Below, piece by piece: positions 41,471 through 50,730 of a stretch of DNA of 64,000 nt. Every line of letters starts with the position of its first letter. Within the stretch, counting starts at the first letter, position 1. Below the pieces are notes generated by a model. That model did not search any database. It saw only the letters and a program-made list of their open reading frames with translations, and had not been told where the DNA came from. The DNA is from Candidatus Peregrinibacteria bacterium. GTDB taxonomy: Bacteria; Patescibacteriota; Gracilibacteria; UBA1369; UBA12463. Location: positions 1 through 64,000 of the forward strand of contig JAPLYO010000016.1 in assembly GCA_026395555.1 (NCBI GenBank). Direction: 5' to 3'. Both the position numbers and the translations under genes were made by a program.

Positions 41471-42787
41471 TTAAAGCTTTACCCCAAATTGTGCCTCCAT
41501 ATACATCCTAAGCGTCTTAACATCAAAAGTATCATTGAGCGCTTTAGGCGAAAAAGTAATCACCCCCCTGTAGCCATAATGACCTGCCCTATTAGCTAAA
41601 TCTTTAGCGTGGGCAGACCCGCAAACTAAAAATGTCATGTTACTTGGAGAGGAAAATTTTCCACTCTCGCCCAGATATGCATCCTGCAATCGGCCTAGCC
41701 ATAATTGATCTCTAAGATGAACCAACATATCTTTCATAGCCTCATCCATAGAAGCATCCATAAGTCTAATTAAATCTCTCTTTGTAATTTTTCTAGATGA
41801 TAACTGCCTAAGCTCAGCCTGCATCTGTTCTCTCTTCTCAGGATTTTGCATCATCTCTTGAAACATGAGTGCCAATTTCTTTCCGACATATTGAAGCGTA
41901 TGAGTATTCTCAAGTCCCAGCGTGTACACCTCTTCACCTAAGGCACCCTCAAGTGCCTGACTACTCGACAAAATCTTCCCCTGCTTAATGTCTTCTCTAT
42001 AATCACTAGCAGATTTTTTTGGCATATCAGCACCCTGTCGAACTTCACCTTCAGCGCCCTCAAAACCCACAAGAGAAATCATTTTTTTCAACTCCATCAA
42101 GGCATCAAAATTATTTCGAAGTATCCCAGCGTCATAATGCATCTCAGGCAATAGAACGAGAACTGGCCCTTTTTTGGCAAGACTTTGATATGTAACACTA
42201 CCATGCTTTTTTAATACACTAACAGCTTCCAAAATATCCTTTTCCGAAACATCATGTTGCTCCATCTCCCTAATTCTAATAGTCTCTTCCATGACTCCGT
42301 ATACACCCATCTTACTTGCAGCCATCTTCTCTCCTTCATAGTTTAAAAAACCTTCCGTTTTTTTATTTTCCACAGTCGAATATCTCCTTCGTAAGCCAAA
42401 TTGATCAATAGACCGTTCGTCAATTTGCAATGCAAATCCAACAATATCTGAAAGCTTAGAACAAGCTACTCTAATCGACGCGCTATTTAATCCATCAAGA
42501 GATTTAACCGTAATATCGATGAGATCCTGAGATTCCTTCAAAATTTTCTTTCCCGTTGGGGATAATTCCCCATTCGTACCAGAGAAATATACCTTAGCTT
42601 TTTCTGCGAGAATATTTTTTGCCTCGGCCTGCTGCTCTGTTATAAATGCAAAAAGGTCGGCCCGTGTATTAATTCCTTGATCGTTAACACGATCAATGGT
42701 CTCATTCCTGAGGTCACTCGCCTCCTGAGAATCAATAACATTTTTACGGTTCACGGCAATGATCTGAGATTCCTGACTATCTGGCAT
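41471..42787 (-). CDS. TraB/Tiki-superfamily-like protein (putative)
   Basis: This 438-residue protein has no signal peptide. The C-terminal half shows features of the TraB/Tiki/EreA-ChaN superfamily: PVLVLLPEMHYDAGIL (Glu-x-His), LVGFEGAEGEV, a LGLEN block, and near the end MTFLVCGSAHAKDLANRAGH with the second conserved His, followed by YGYRGVITFSP. The N-terminal 190 residues are helical and unrecognised. Members are metal-dependent hydrolases or haem-related proteins; the exact activity here is unknown. It overlaps the upstream 99-residue gene by 1 bp. Confidence 0.5.
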   Translation of the reverse strand: MPDSQESQIIAVNRKNVIDSQEASDLRNETIDRVNDQGINTRADLFAFITEQQAEAKNILAEKAKVYFSGTNGELSPTGKKILKESQDLIDITVKSLDGLNSASIRVACSKLSDIVGFALQIDERSIDQFGLRRRYSTVENKKTEGFLNYEGEKMAASKMGVYGVMEETIRIREMEQHDVSEKDILEAVSVLKKHGSVTYQSLAKKGPVLVLLPEMHYDAGILRNNFDALMELKKMISLVGFEGAEGEVRQGADMPKKSASDYREDIKQGKILSSSQALEGALGEEVYTLGLENTHTLQYVGKKLALMFQEMMQNPEKREQMQAELRQLSSRKITKRDLIRLMDASMDEAMKDMLVHLRDQLWLGRLQDAYLGESGKFSSPSNMTFLVCGSAHAKDLANRAGHYGYRGVITFSPKALNDTFDVKTLRMYMEAQFGVKL

Positions 42788-43086
42788 TATGAAATTTTGT
42801 CTAATAAAATAGCAAGATTCGTATCTTCATCGATCCTATTTGCCTTTTCTAATTTCATACGAAGCAACTTCTCTGCGTTTTTTTTGGCGATAGAAATGAT
42901 TGGCTTCGTTTCATCCATGATAAAGTCAATAATAACCTGTTCTAACCCAACGAGACGCAAAATTTCAATAAACTGATCATTGCTAAACGATGCCCATTTC
43001 TCTTGCAATTTCTCCTGAGAATTCCGAGCAAGACTCTGGAAAAATGCAGTTTGTATAAGGAAATCCCAAATAATTTCTTTATTCAT
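42787..43086 (-). CDS. Small helical protein of unknown function
   Basis: This 99-residue protein is predicted all-helical, with repeated acidic and basic stretches (NSQEKLQEKWASFSNDQF, KNAEKLLRMKLEKANRIDED). No family was recognised. Its stop shares one base with the start of the TraB-like gene, which implies translational coupling and possibly a joint function. It follows the exonuclease gene after 19 bp in the RNase Y operon. Confidence 0.65.
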   Translation of the reverse strand: MNKEIIWDFLIQTAFFQSLARNSQEKLQEKWASFSNDQFIEILRLVGLEQVIIDFIMDETKPIISIAKKNAEKLLRMKLEKANRIDEDTNLAILLDKIS

Positions 43087-43105
43087 AAGCTTTTGTAATA
43101 TTTCA

Positions 43106-43846
43106 CTACAACAACGTCGGCGTCCCCAACTTATTATTCATACACAAATCCAACGTATACATAAGATCCTCATTTTGCTCGCCTACAGGTTTCTGCTTTT
43201 CACTCGTATGGAGCCAGGTGATATATCCTCGATCCATTGCTCGAACCTCATCGAAGGTCTTCCCCTTATATTTCCCAAAGGCAAATGTCGTCATCGGAAC
43301 CGGAGCATAGGTTAGCTCTAACATCTTGCTAATAACATCATCATCGGTAGTGCATGAAAATTTTTCCTTCACGACATTCGTCAAATGGTTAAACAATGCC
43401 TCGAGCACGAGCACATCCCCCATCGCATCATGCGCCGTTACCTGAACCGTATTAAGATGCAATGAATAACGAAGGTACTGCAAATTATACTGATCGCTCT
43501 GAATCAGATGCTTCGACACGCGTAACGTATCAATATAGGTACTTATTTCCACTCCTTCATTTTTTAAAATTCCCACATCAAACGGAGCGTTATGCGCCAC
43601 GCAAATGGTCTCACTCAGAAGTTGCACGAGCTGAGTGTATTGCGCACTGTCGGCAAAGGCCGGCTTGTCCGCAACCATCTCATTTGTAATGTGATGAACC
43701 GCCATTGATCCATAAGAAATGGCGACAGGTGGCTTGAAATAAGCATTCACCTCCTCGCCCGTTAGTCCATTTTTGTAGGCTAACTGCACCAATCGCGACT
43801 GTGGTTCTATGCCGGTAGTTTCGGTATCAAGAAAAAGTGTTCGCAT
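43106..43846 (-). CDS. DnaQ-like 3'-5' exonuclease with ExoX-type C-terminal domain
   Basis: This 246-residue DEDDh exonuclease shows Exo I LFLDTETTGIEP (Asp and Glu), Exo II VAHNAPFDVGIL (Asp) and Exo III AHDAMGDVLVLEAL (His and Asp). A C-terminal module, FAFGKYKGKTFDEVRAMDRG plus YITWL, resembles the extra domain found in ExoX-like proteins. It probably trims DNA or RNA 3' ends in repair or turnover. It lies 27 bp behind rny. Confidence 0.88.
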   Translation of the reverse strand: MRTLFLDTETTGIEPQSRLVQLAYKNGLTGEEVNAYFKPPVAISYGSMAVHHITNEMVADKPAFADSAQYTQLVQLLSETICVAHNAPFDVGILKNEGVEISTYIDTLRVSKHLIQSDQYNLQYLRYSLHLNTVQVTAHDAMGDVLVLEALFNHLTNVVKEKFSCTTDDDVISKMLELTYAPVPMTTFAFGKYKGKTFDEVRAMDRGYITWLHTSEKQKPVGEQNEDLMYTLDLCMNNKLGTPTLL

Positions 43847-43873
43847 GAGGAGAGTTTAAAAACTAAAACGACT

Positions 43874-45400
43874 TTAATCCGCCGTAGCTTCTCTTCTCAC
43901 CTCTCGGATCACGTTAACCTTGATAGGATTTGGGTGTTGGAAATCACGTTCGATCTTGCGAGCCACATCATGGGATAATCTCTTGGAGCCAAGATCGTCC
44001 AAGTCGTCAGCGTTTACAAAGATTCGAACTTCATTTCCGGCCTGCAATGCATATGCCTTCTTTACACCCGTGAAGGACATGCAAAGGTTTTCGAGCTCCT
44101 GCATACGACGAATGAAGGTATCTAGATTTTCTTTACCGGCACCTGGACGACCATTCGCGATTAAGTTCGCAGCCTCAACAAGCATAGCTTCAACAGATTT
44201 TGCCTCAATATTTCCATCATGCGCTTCGATCGCATGAACGATATCAGCCGTGAGACCAAACTTTTTGGCGATCTCGGCACCAATCTTCACATGGTTTCCC
44301 TGAATCTCATGGTCAACCGCCTTTCCAATATCATGGAGCAAGCCGGCCTTCTTGCAGACATTCACGTCAGCACCAAGTTCAGCAGCCAAAGCACCAGCGA
44401 TGAATGCAACCTCCATAGAGTGTTTCAAAACGTTCTGACCATAGCTCAAACGGAACTTCAAGCGACCAAGCAACTTGACCAAGTTAGGGTGAAGTCCGGT
44501 AACGCCGGCATCAAACACCGCCTTCTCACCAATCTCCTTAATAAGATTATTAACGTCTTCCTTTACCTTCTCATAAGTCTCCTCAATTCTGGCCGGGTGA
44601 ATACGACCATCAACGATCAAACGCTCCAAAGTCATCTTCGCAATATAACGTCGAATCATATCAAAACCACTAATGACGATCGAACCCGGAGTATCATCAA
44701 CGATGACATCGATACCAGTAATCTGCTCAAAAGTATTAATATTCCTACCCTCACGTCCGATAATTCTTCCCTTCAGATCATCGCTTGGCAGGTTAACGAT
44801 CGTAACCGTAGACTCAGAAGTCACATCGGCCGCAACACGCTGAATAGCGTCAGCGATCAAATATCGAGCTTTTTCCTGAGCTTTTTCCTTAAGTTCTTTC
44901 TCGGACTTTTCAATTTGAGCCAAAAGATCTTCTTTTGACTCCTCCTCAACCTGCTTCAAAAGCATCTCCTTCGCCTGCTCCGGTGTAAGGGCGGCAATCT
45001 TCTGAAGTTGCTGAGCCTGTGCGTTGTATACTTTTTCCACCTCCTCGCGAATCGTCTTCACGGAAGCAATTTTTTGCTCGAGTTCAGTCTTGGCCTTCTC
45101 GGTCTCATCCATCTTCTTATCAAGAGACTCCTCCTTCTTCGTAAGTCTCTCCTCCATTTTCTGAAGCTGCTCATGTTTCGCTCTCTCCTCTCGCTTCACC
45201 TCTTCCTGCATCTTGATGGACTCAGTTTTTGCCTCCATCACCATCTCCTTGGCCTTCATATTGGCCTCGTTAAGCATTCGCTCGGTCGCATCAGCGACCT
45301 CGCGATCCTTCTTCGTCAAAAAAACTTTGCGTATAGCAAAACCGCTAGCGCCTCCTATAATCAGCCCGACAAGGGCTAGTAACAATGTTAATGCGTCCAT
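43874..45400 (-). CDS. rny: Ribonuclease Y
   Basis: This 508-residue membrane-anchored endoribonuclease starts mRNA decay. One N-terminal helix (ALTLLLALVGLIIGGASGFA) is followed by a long coiled coil (about 30-190). A KH domain contains LKGRIIGREGRNINTFEQIT. The HD phosphohydrolase domain has the HD pair in AGLLHDIGKAVDHEIQGNHV. The end, VNVIREVRREA, is also typical. Size and order match the family. It heads a four-gene minus-strand operon. Confidence 0.96.
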   Translation of the reverse strand: MDALTLLLALVGLIIGGASGFAIRKVFLTKKDREVADATERMLNEANMKAKEMVMEAKTESIKMQEEVKREERAKHEQLQKMEERLTKKEESLDKKMDETEKAKTELEQKIASVKTIREEVEKVYNAQAQQLQKIAALTPEQAKEMLLKQVEEESKEDLLAQIEKSEKELKEKAQEKARYLIADAIQRVAADVTSESTVTIVNLPSDDLKGRIIGREGRNINTFEQITGIDVIVDDTPGSIVISGFDMIRRYIAKMTLERLIVDGRIHPARIEETYEKVKEDVNNLIKEIGEKAVFDAGVTGLHPNLVKLLGRLKFRLSYGQNVLKHSMEVAFIAGALAAELGADVNVCKKAGLLHDIGKAVDHEIQGNHVKIGAEIAKKFGLTADIVHAIEAHDGNIEAKSVEAMLVEAANLIANGRPGAGKENLDTFIRRMQELENLCMSFTGVKKAYALQAGNEVRIFVNADDLDDLGSKRLSHDVARKIERDFQHPNPIKVNVIREVRREATAD

Positions 45401-45775
45401 AAAAAAGTAAACGTTAGATCATATAGAATCTTGCGTTCACATTTATATACCTACATCAAAGACTACACGCTCCGGCCGAGAATTTTGGTAAAATCTCGTA
45501 AATCTAGCCTGGCTCGAAATGCGTCGCCTTGCAGTGAAACATCGATATTTGAAGCTAAACGGATGTGAATAATGGTCATTTGATTGAGAAATGATAAACG
45601 TGAAACAGTCGTAGGGTACCAAATTTTCCCTCCCCCGTCAACGCTGGCACCCCTCAAAGCTGAAAGATACAAAGTCTGTCAGAAAAATAGCAAGAATTAT
45701 TCAACCAAAAGTCAGGGAATTGTTAATTTCAGGGTGTAGCCTTGAGATACTTTTTTATATTTTAAAGCTAAAAAC
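45401..45775. other. 375-bp intergenic region with an unexplained fold
   Basis: No convincing gene is seen. A minus-strand open frame (45463-45672, TTG start, 69 codons) exists but matches nothing known. GGGTACC (45614-45620) pairs imperfectly with GGCACCC (45649-45655) around a long loop. No RNase P, SRP or tmRNA signature was found. Promoters for rny and for the LTD gene should lie here. Confidence 0.35.
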
Positions 45776-47758
45776 ATGAAAAAAATAATTTCACCCGTAG
45801 TTCTCACTCTTCTTATAAGCCTTCTCCTTCCCTCCTTTTCGCCTGAAGTCAAAGCTGAAACAAGCTGCGGAACAACAACTCCACAAGTTACTCTCAGCGA
45901 ATTCAGCTTCAACAACACAGTGAATGACTTTGTGGAACTGACCGTAATAGACGATGGAAATCATGGATTAGGACAAATTTTGGACAATTATGCGATAACT
46001 TCTATAGACGCAAATGTAAAAAAGATTCCTACCATGACTGTCAAGACGGGTGACAGATTGAAGTTCGACGATATTCCCAACCTTACCGCTACTACCGACC
46101 AGCTCGTCCTCACTCATAATAACGAATATATCGATGCTGTTTGCTGGGCCAGCGCTACTCCGACTGATCAAGAAAAGAGCGACTTTGCAAAGCTAACTGA
46201 ATCAAAAAACTGGAATGGAACCATCGAGACCTGCCTCTCAAGCATCAACCTCGAGAAGAATACCAGCTTCAAAAGAAAACCAAACGCCGATACGAACTCA
46301 GCGACCGATTGGGAAATACTATCTCCTACTTCAGCTACGCCAATCACCACGAATCCAGTCCAACCAACAACAGAATCAACCGTATCATCCAACTCACCCG
46401 TCGCGACAAATGAAATTATGATCAACGAATTTCTCCCTGACCCCGAGGGAAGCGATGATGGCAATGAGTGGATCGAGCTGAAAAATACGAGCGATCATGC
46501 CGTCTCTCTCCTTGGTTGGCAAATCGACGATGAAGATGGAGGAAGCAAGCCATACGCACTTGGAGACATTACCGTTGGAGCCGAGAGCTTTCTTCTTCTG
46601 AAAAATGATAAAACAAACATCACGCTCAACAATTCGATTGATGCTGTCAGACTTCTCGATCCATCCGGCTCAGAATACGAAAAAATCCCTTATACAAAAA
46701 TTGCATCCAATCAGAGCTGGGCCCGCACAACATCCAATCAATGGAAGCTTACTAAAACACTCACCCCGGGAGAGGAAAATATTCAATCAGATGAGATTAC
46801 AGACCCTTCGCAACTCGCGCCCATCGAGCAAGGAACGCAAAATACCACCATTGAAACCGTCGATCCCACAGTTATCATCTCAGAGATCCTACCAAATCCC
46901 ACAGGAACCGATAATGGAAATGAGTGGATAGAGATTAATAATAAAACAGTAAATCCCGTGTCGCTGGGAGGATGGCGAATTACCAATGGCACAGGGAAAA
47001 CATTTGTCTTCTCCTCGAGCACGATTATCCCGGCAAATGGATACATCATTCTTACGGACCAGGAGACAAAAATAACGCTCAAAAATTCCGCCGATCAGAT
47101 CGAGATACTGGATCCAATGGGGCAGATACAAAACTCAATCAGCTACGAGGATGCACCGGAAAACACCTCATTTGCCGAGATTGCCACTATTCCCTTGCCG
47201 GAGGAGACCAAACCACAGATATCATTTATGAACTGGCTCATCCCCACGGCACATGCCCAATCCTCAAATAGCGCAGAACAAATAATCGATGATGACCGAG
47301 AGACATCATGGGAGTGGACACAGATGATCACCAAGGGCGAACCAAACCCAACGTTTCTAAAAATAAATGGAGTGGTAACCCATGAACCAGACAGTACAAA
47401 TACGTTCACCATCAAGACATCCAAGGAGGAGCTCTTAATCTCGTTCGACCCAAAGAAAACAGATAGGGAAATACTTACATCGGCGCTGAAGCTTGGCGCG
47501 ACATTGCAGATAAAAGCCATAAAAAGAAGCGACGGAACGTTCGTACTCGAAAATTACACCATGCAAAACAAGCAACCATTACAGGATGGAACCTCAAACA
47601 CCTTGAATTACAAAGCACTCGTAATCGCGGGACTACTATTGCTAGGAGCAGCTACGATCACAGCAAAAACGTATCTGAAAAAAACAGAATCTATAGATCA
47701 TCATGATCTAACTGCTTCAGAAGGGGTCGATATTCAGCCTCATATATCTCTGACATAG
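45776..47758 (+). CDS. Surface protein with lamin-tail domains
   Basis: This 660-residue exported protein has a signal peptide (VVLTLLISLLLPSFSPEVKA) and a C-terminal membrane helix (LVIAGLLLLGAATITAKTYL). Between them are two clear lamin-tail (LTD) domains: one at about 217-325 (INEFLPDPEGSDDGNEWIEL, GWQIDDEDGG) and one at about 363-465 (ISEILPNPTGTDNGNEWIEI, GGWRITNGTG). A diverged third copy lies near the N-terminus (VTLSEFSFNNTVNDFVEL). Bacterial LTDs occur in extracellular proteins, often with nucleases, but no nuclease domain is present here. Its last 68 bp overlap the convergent transporter gene. Confidence 0.85.
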   Translation: MKKIISPVVLTLLISLLLPSFSPEVKAETSCGTTTPQVTLSEFSFNNTVNDFVELTVIDDGNHGLGQILDNYAITSIDANVKKIPTMTVKTGDRLKFDDIPNLTATTDQLVLTHNNEYIDAVCWASATPTDQEKSDFAKLTESKNWNGTIETCLSSINLEKNTSFKRKPNADTNSATDWEILSPTSATPITTNPVQPTTESTVSSNSPVATNEIMINEFLPDPEGSDDGNEWIELKNTSDHAVSLLGWQIDDEDGGSKPYALGDITVGAESFLLLKNDKTNITLNNSIDAVRLLDPSGSEYEKIPYTKIASNQSWARTTSNQWKLTKTLTPGEENIQSDEITDPSQLAPIEQGTQNTTIETVDPTVIISEILPNPTGTDNGNEWIEINNKTVNPVSLGGWRITNGTGKTFVFSSSTIIPANGYIILTDQETKITLKNSADQIEILDPMGQIQNSISYEDAPENTSFAEIATIPLPEETKPQISFMNWLIPTAHAQSSNSAEQIIDDDRETSWEWTQMITKGEPNPTFLKINGVVTHEPDSTNTFTIKTSKEELLISFDPKKTDREILTSALKLGATLQIKAIKRSDGTFVLENYTMQNKQPLQDGTSNTLNYKALVIAGLLLLGAATITAKTYLKKTESIDHHDLTASEGVDIQPHISLT

Positions 47759-48815
47759 CGATAAGGAGTGTAAGCACCAACGGGCCAAGAACAAGACCAG
47801 GGAATCCCCAAACATAGATACCGCCGATAACACAGAGGAATGTAAGCAGTGAGTATGTCTTCGCAGATGAACCGATAAGATAGGGCAAAAGAAAGTTATC
47901 AATAGTACTAACCAGGAGAATACTCCATGCAAAAAGGAAAACCGCCTGACCGACACTGCCGGTAAAAAGAAGGATGAGAACGGCTGGAACCCATACAAAA
48001 GCCGTACCAATATAAGGCGCTAGAGCAAAAAACGCCATGACCGTACCCCACAGAACCGGCTGACTGATGCCGACGAGCGCAAAACCAATTCCACCCAAAA
48101 AGCCCTGGACGATAGCCGTAAAGAAGGTGCCATAGAGCGTAGCATTCGTCATGGTTCTGAGGCGGCTAAATAACTTCTTCTCATAAGGCTCAGGAAGCGG
48201 ACTCAGCGCCATAATTTTTTTCACAATAATTCCTCCATCTTTAATGAAGTAAAACATAGCAAAAAGCATAATCAAGAAGTTCACAAAGAACCCAAGAATG
48301 CCGGTAACAAATCCCTGAACCTGAGAAATAAGAAGACTACTAATATCTTTTACGAAGGAGGTGATCTGTCCGGAAATATCCCAACTCGTAGGATCAAAAC
48401 CGGGAAAGACGCGAGTATACCAGTCAAAAACCGGACCGCTATGTTGCCACTGAAAAAGTGGGTCTAGAAAGCCCTGACTAAGCTTATGTTGAAGTAAGAT
48501 ATACATATTCACCGCCTCACCAGCGAGGAGAAATACGAGGACGATAAAAGGAACAACGATCAAGAGTGTAATTAAGATACAGGTGATAAAAGACGCGAGC
48601 GCATCATGTTTTACATGCTTACGCAAAGCCCTATACACCGGATGAAAAGCCGTCGCCAAAACGGCGGCAAAAATTAAGACGGTTGAAAACGGTGCAAGCA
48701 AAATCAGGAGATAATAAAGCGCAATAAGAAGACAAGCGAGAAGGAAATAAGCAGGAACCGCGCTAATCTTTAACGTGCTGTCATGAAATTTTTTGCGAAG
48801 AGAACGTTTTTCCAT
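47691..48815 (-). CDS. AI-2E family transporter (PerM/YdiK type)
   Basis: This 374-residue polytopic membrane protein of the AI-2E exporter family has about seven or eight helices. Segments typical of the family are SFVKDISSLLISQVQGFVTG, FYFIKDGGIIVKKIMALSPL, TNATLYGTFFTAIVQGFLGG and FLCVIGGIYVWGFPGLVLGP. Members export small molecules or Na+/Li+; the substrate here is unknown. It lies 18 bp behind the TspO-like gene. Its 3' end overlaps the LTD gene. Confidence 0.92.
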   Translation of the reverse strand: MEKRSLRKKFHDSTLKISAVPAYFLLACLLIALYYLLILLAPFSTVLIFAAVLATAFHPVYRALRKHVKHDALASFITCILITLLIVVPFIVLVFLLAGEAVNMYILLQHKLSQGFLDPLFQWQHSGPVFDWYTRVFPGFDPTSWDISGQITSFVKDISSLLISQVQGFVTGILGFFVNFLIMLFAMFYFIKDGGIIVKKIMALSPLPEPYEKKLFSRLRTMTNATLYGTFFTAIVQGFLGGIGFALVGISQPVLWGTVMAFFALAPYIGTAFVWVPAVLILLFTGSVGQAVFLFAWSILLVSTIDNFLLPYLIGSSAKTYSLLTFLCVIGGIYVWGFPGLVLGPLVLTLLIAMSEIYEAEYRPLLKQLDHDDL

Positions 48816-48833
48816 AAGAGAAAATAATACAAA

Positions 48834-49466
48834 TTAAGAGGCAAAAGTGATCCAACCACAAAATACCGTTACGACACTAAGCCAAACAAGATATGGAGAG
48901 AGGAAGAGAACGGCATACCTCGAACGTCTCCAGGATATCAGGGCAATGGCGATCATCAAGACGAGAAGCGCCAAGGCAATAACAAAAGAAACGTTCACGA
49001 TATAGAGTCCGAAGAAAAACATACTCCACATGACATGAAGAATTCCCGCAAGAACAAAAAGCCACATAAGAAACATTCGTGGTCGATATGACGCGTTCCA
49101 AAGGACAACAATAGACAAAGCCACAAATCCAAAAACGCCAGTAAGAATATATTCAAACGTTAAACTGGAGAGTTGATAGGTTGTAGCGGGAAGAGAGAAG
49201 TACCAGAGCTGAAGATCGATAAAGAACGAACTCAGTATCGAGACGAGAACAACGCAGAGGCCAACGAGAAGAATCGAAAGTGGAGATACTGCGTCGAGCC
49301 AAGCGAGAAATCCTCCTGATCGACGAAGCGGTAAAACTTTCTTTCGTAAACTAGACGTCTTTTTCGCAACAGACGTTTTAATTTTTGTAATACTTCGCTT
49401 CGCAGAAGCACCCAAAGGACGCTTTCGCAGAAGTGCTGCTTTCGCAGACTTCATTTTTTTCGACAT
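48834..49466 (-). CDS. TspO/MBR-like membrane protein with Lys-rich N-terminal tail
   Basis: In this 210-residue protein the C-terminal 150 residues contain five hydrophobic helices matching TspO/MBR. Key segments are SSFFIDLQLWYFSLPATTYQ, GILHVMWSMFFFGLYIVNV, ISWRRSRYAVLFLSPYLVWL and SVVTVFCGWITFAS. TspO proteins bind porphyrins and other hydrophobic ligands. The first 48 residues form a strongly basic tail (KSAKAALLRKRPLGASAKRS) that TspO proteins lack, similar in character to the SufT tail. It lies in a minus-strand run between an aminotransferase and an AI-2E transporter. Confidence 0.78.
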   Translation of the reverse strand: MSKKMKSAKAALLRKRPLGASAKRSITKIKTSVAKKTSSLRKKVLPLRRSGGFLAWLDAVSPLSILLVGLCVVLVSILSSFFIDLQLWYFSLPATTYQLSSLTFEYILTGVFGFVALSIVVLWNASYRPRMFLMWLFVLAGILHVMWSMFFFGLYIVNVSFVIALALLVLMIAIALISWRRSRYAVLFLSPYLVWLSVVTVFCGWITFAS

Positions 49467-49519
49467 AATAAAATAGAGTGAGAGGGGTGTCTCAAATATA
49501 GCACACTCGCATATTCACA

Positions 49520-50674
49520 TCAAACATCCAAAAAAGACCAATCGGAAACGCTCTCTTTTTGCAAAAATGAAAAGACCACAGAGGGCTCATCAAGTCCAAA
49601 AAAGTATCCAGGATGGAGTAGAATTCCATGTTCCCGTAGCGCCTCGAGTACGAACTCATGCTCATCTTTCTCTCCAATAGTTCTCACTCCATAGAAACCT
49701 CCTTGGGGAACAATAGAGTACAAACTACGCGCCGACTGAAGTCGGCGCCCAATCTCTTTCCTATAATAATCCAAAAAATCTTTCCCCTTCTCAAAAATAT
49801 ACGGTACGGCAAACTGCATCGGCTCGCTTGTAGCGAGAAAGGTATCGGCGATCGTCTCAAGCGCAGCAACAGCCCTACGAACCAAGCCACTATCGCCCGT
49901 AACAACCATCCAGCCAATCTTCATTCCAGGCAGAGCAAACATTTTAGAAAAACCATTCAAGGTAAAAACAAGTGGGCACGTAGCGAGCTCATTTCGCTGA
50001 GGCAGCGTTCTTGCATCCCGCAAATCACCATTATCTTCATAGACAAACTCACAAAAAACTTCATCAACAATAAGTGGAATTTTTTTAACGGTCGCTAAAC
50101 TGGCGATCACCCTCACCTCATCCGTAGAAAGTACGTGACCGGTCGGATTATGAGGAGAAATCAACGTGATAGCGCGAGTTCGAGGAGTAATGCCACTGAT
50201 CAGCGAGTCCATATCTACAATCCAACGCCCATTATCAATTTTGAGATTATAATAGGTAAGCGTAACTTCTGCGAGACGAGCGATATACTCGAAAAGCGGA
50301 TATGCAGGCCTCGGAACAAGAATTTCATCACCAGGATTTGCAAGAAGCTTAAAGAGGTAAAGATACGACTGGCTCGTCCCCGGAGTAATAACAACACGAT
50401 CAGGAGAAGTATTATCATCATAGTAATCAGCCACCGCCTGTCGGGCGACCAGTTGGCCTTTTGAATCAGGCTCATACTTCTTCGCCTGGGCCAGTCCACT
50501 CATGACCGCATCATGCAAAACATCTTCCGGGAAATAAATCCCCGCATCATTGACGTTCGCGCTCGCCAAGTCATAGAGAGGTAACCCATTTTTTTCGCGC
50601 ATACTTCGCAGTCGAGCAATATCATTAGGCTCTCCAGCAAAATCATCCATCGATCTGGCAAACGAAAAATCCAT
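49520..50674 (-). CDS. Class I/II PLP-dependent aminotransferase
   Basis: This fold-type I aminotransferase has about 384 residues. It shows VITPGTSQSYLYLFKLLANP, the PAYPLFEYIARLAEV aromatic segment, SPHNPTGHVLS (Asn/Pro/Gly of the substrate pocket), PLIVDEVFCEFVY (Asp pairing with the PLP ring N) and NGFSKMFALPGMKIGWMVV with the Schiff-base Lys. It resembles aspartate/alanine aminotransferase relatives, but substrate choice cannot be read from sequence. ATG 50674 was chosen because MDFSFARSMDDF matches the usual family start. Confidence 0.9.
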   Translation of the reverse strand: MDFSFARSMDDFAGEPNDIARLRSMREKNGLPLYDLASANVNDAGIYFPEDVLHDAVMSGLAQAKKYEPDSKGQLVARQAVADYYDDNTSPDRVVITPGTSQSYLYLFKLLANPGDEILVPRPAYPLFEYIARLAEVTLTYYNLKIDNGRWIVDMDSLISGITPRTRAITLISPHNPTGHVLSTDEVRVIASLATVKKIPLIVDEVFCEFVYEDNGDLRDARTLPQRNELATCPLVFTLNGFSKMFALPGMKIGWMVVTGDSGLVRRAVAALETIADTFLATSEPMQFAVPYIFEKGKDFLDYYRKEIGRRLQSARSLYSIVPQGGFYGVRTIGEKDEHEFVLEALREHGILLHPGYFFGLDEPSVVFSFLQKESVSDWSFLDV

Positions 50675-50730
50675 ACAGTAAAGGGAGAAAAACATACACA
50701 ACCATAGTGTGAATATGATAGACTTTCAAC

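Noticed and set aside
45463-45672. 69-codon minus-strand gene upstream of rny
   Set aside because: It starts with TTG, has no family match and no clear ribosome site. It is kept only as part of the intergenic note.
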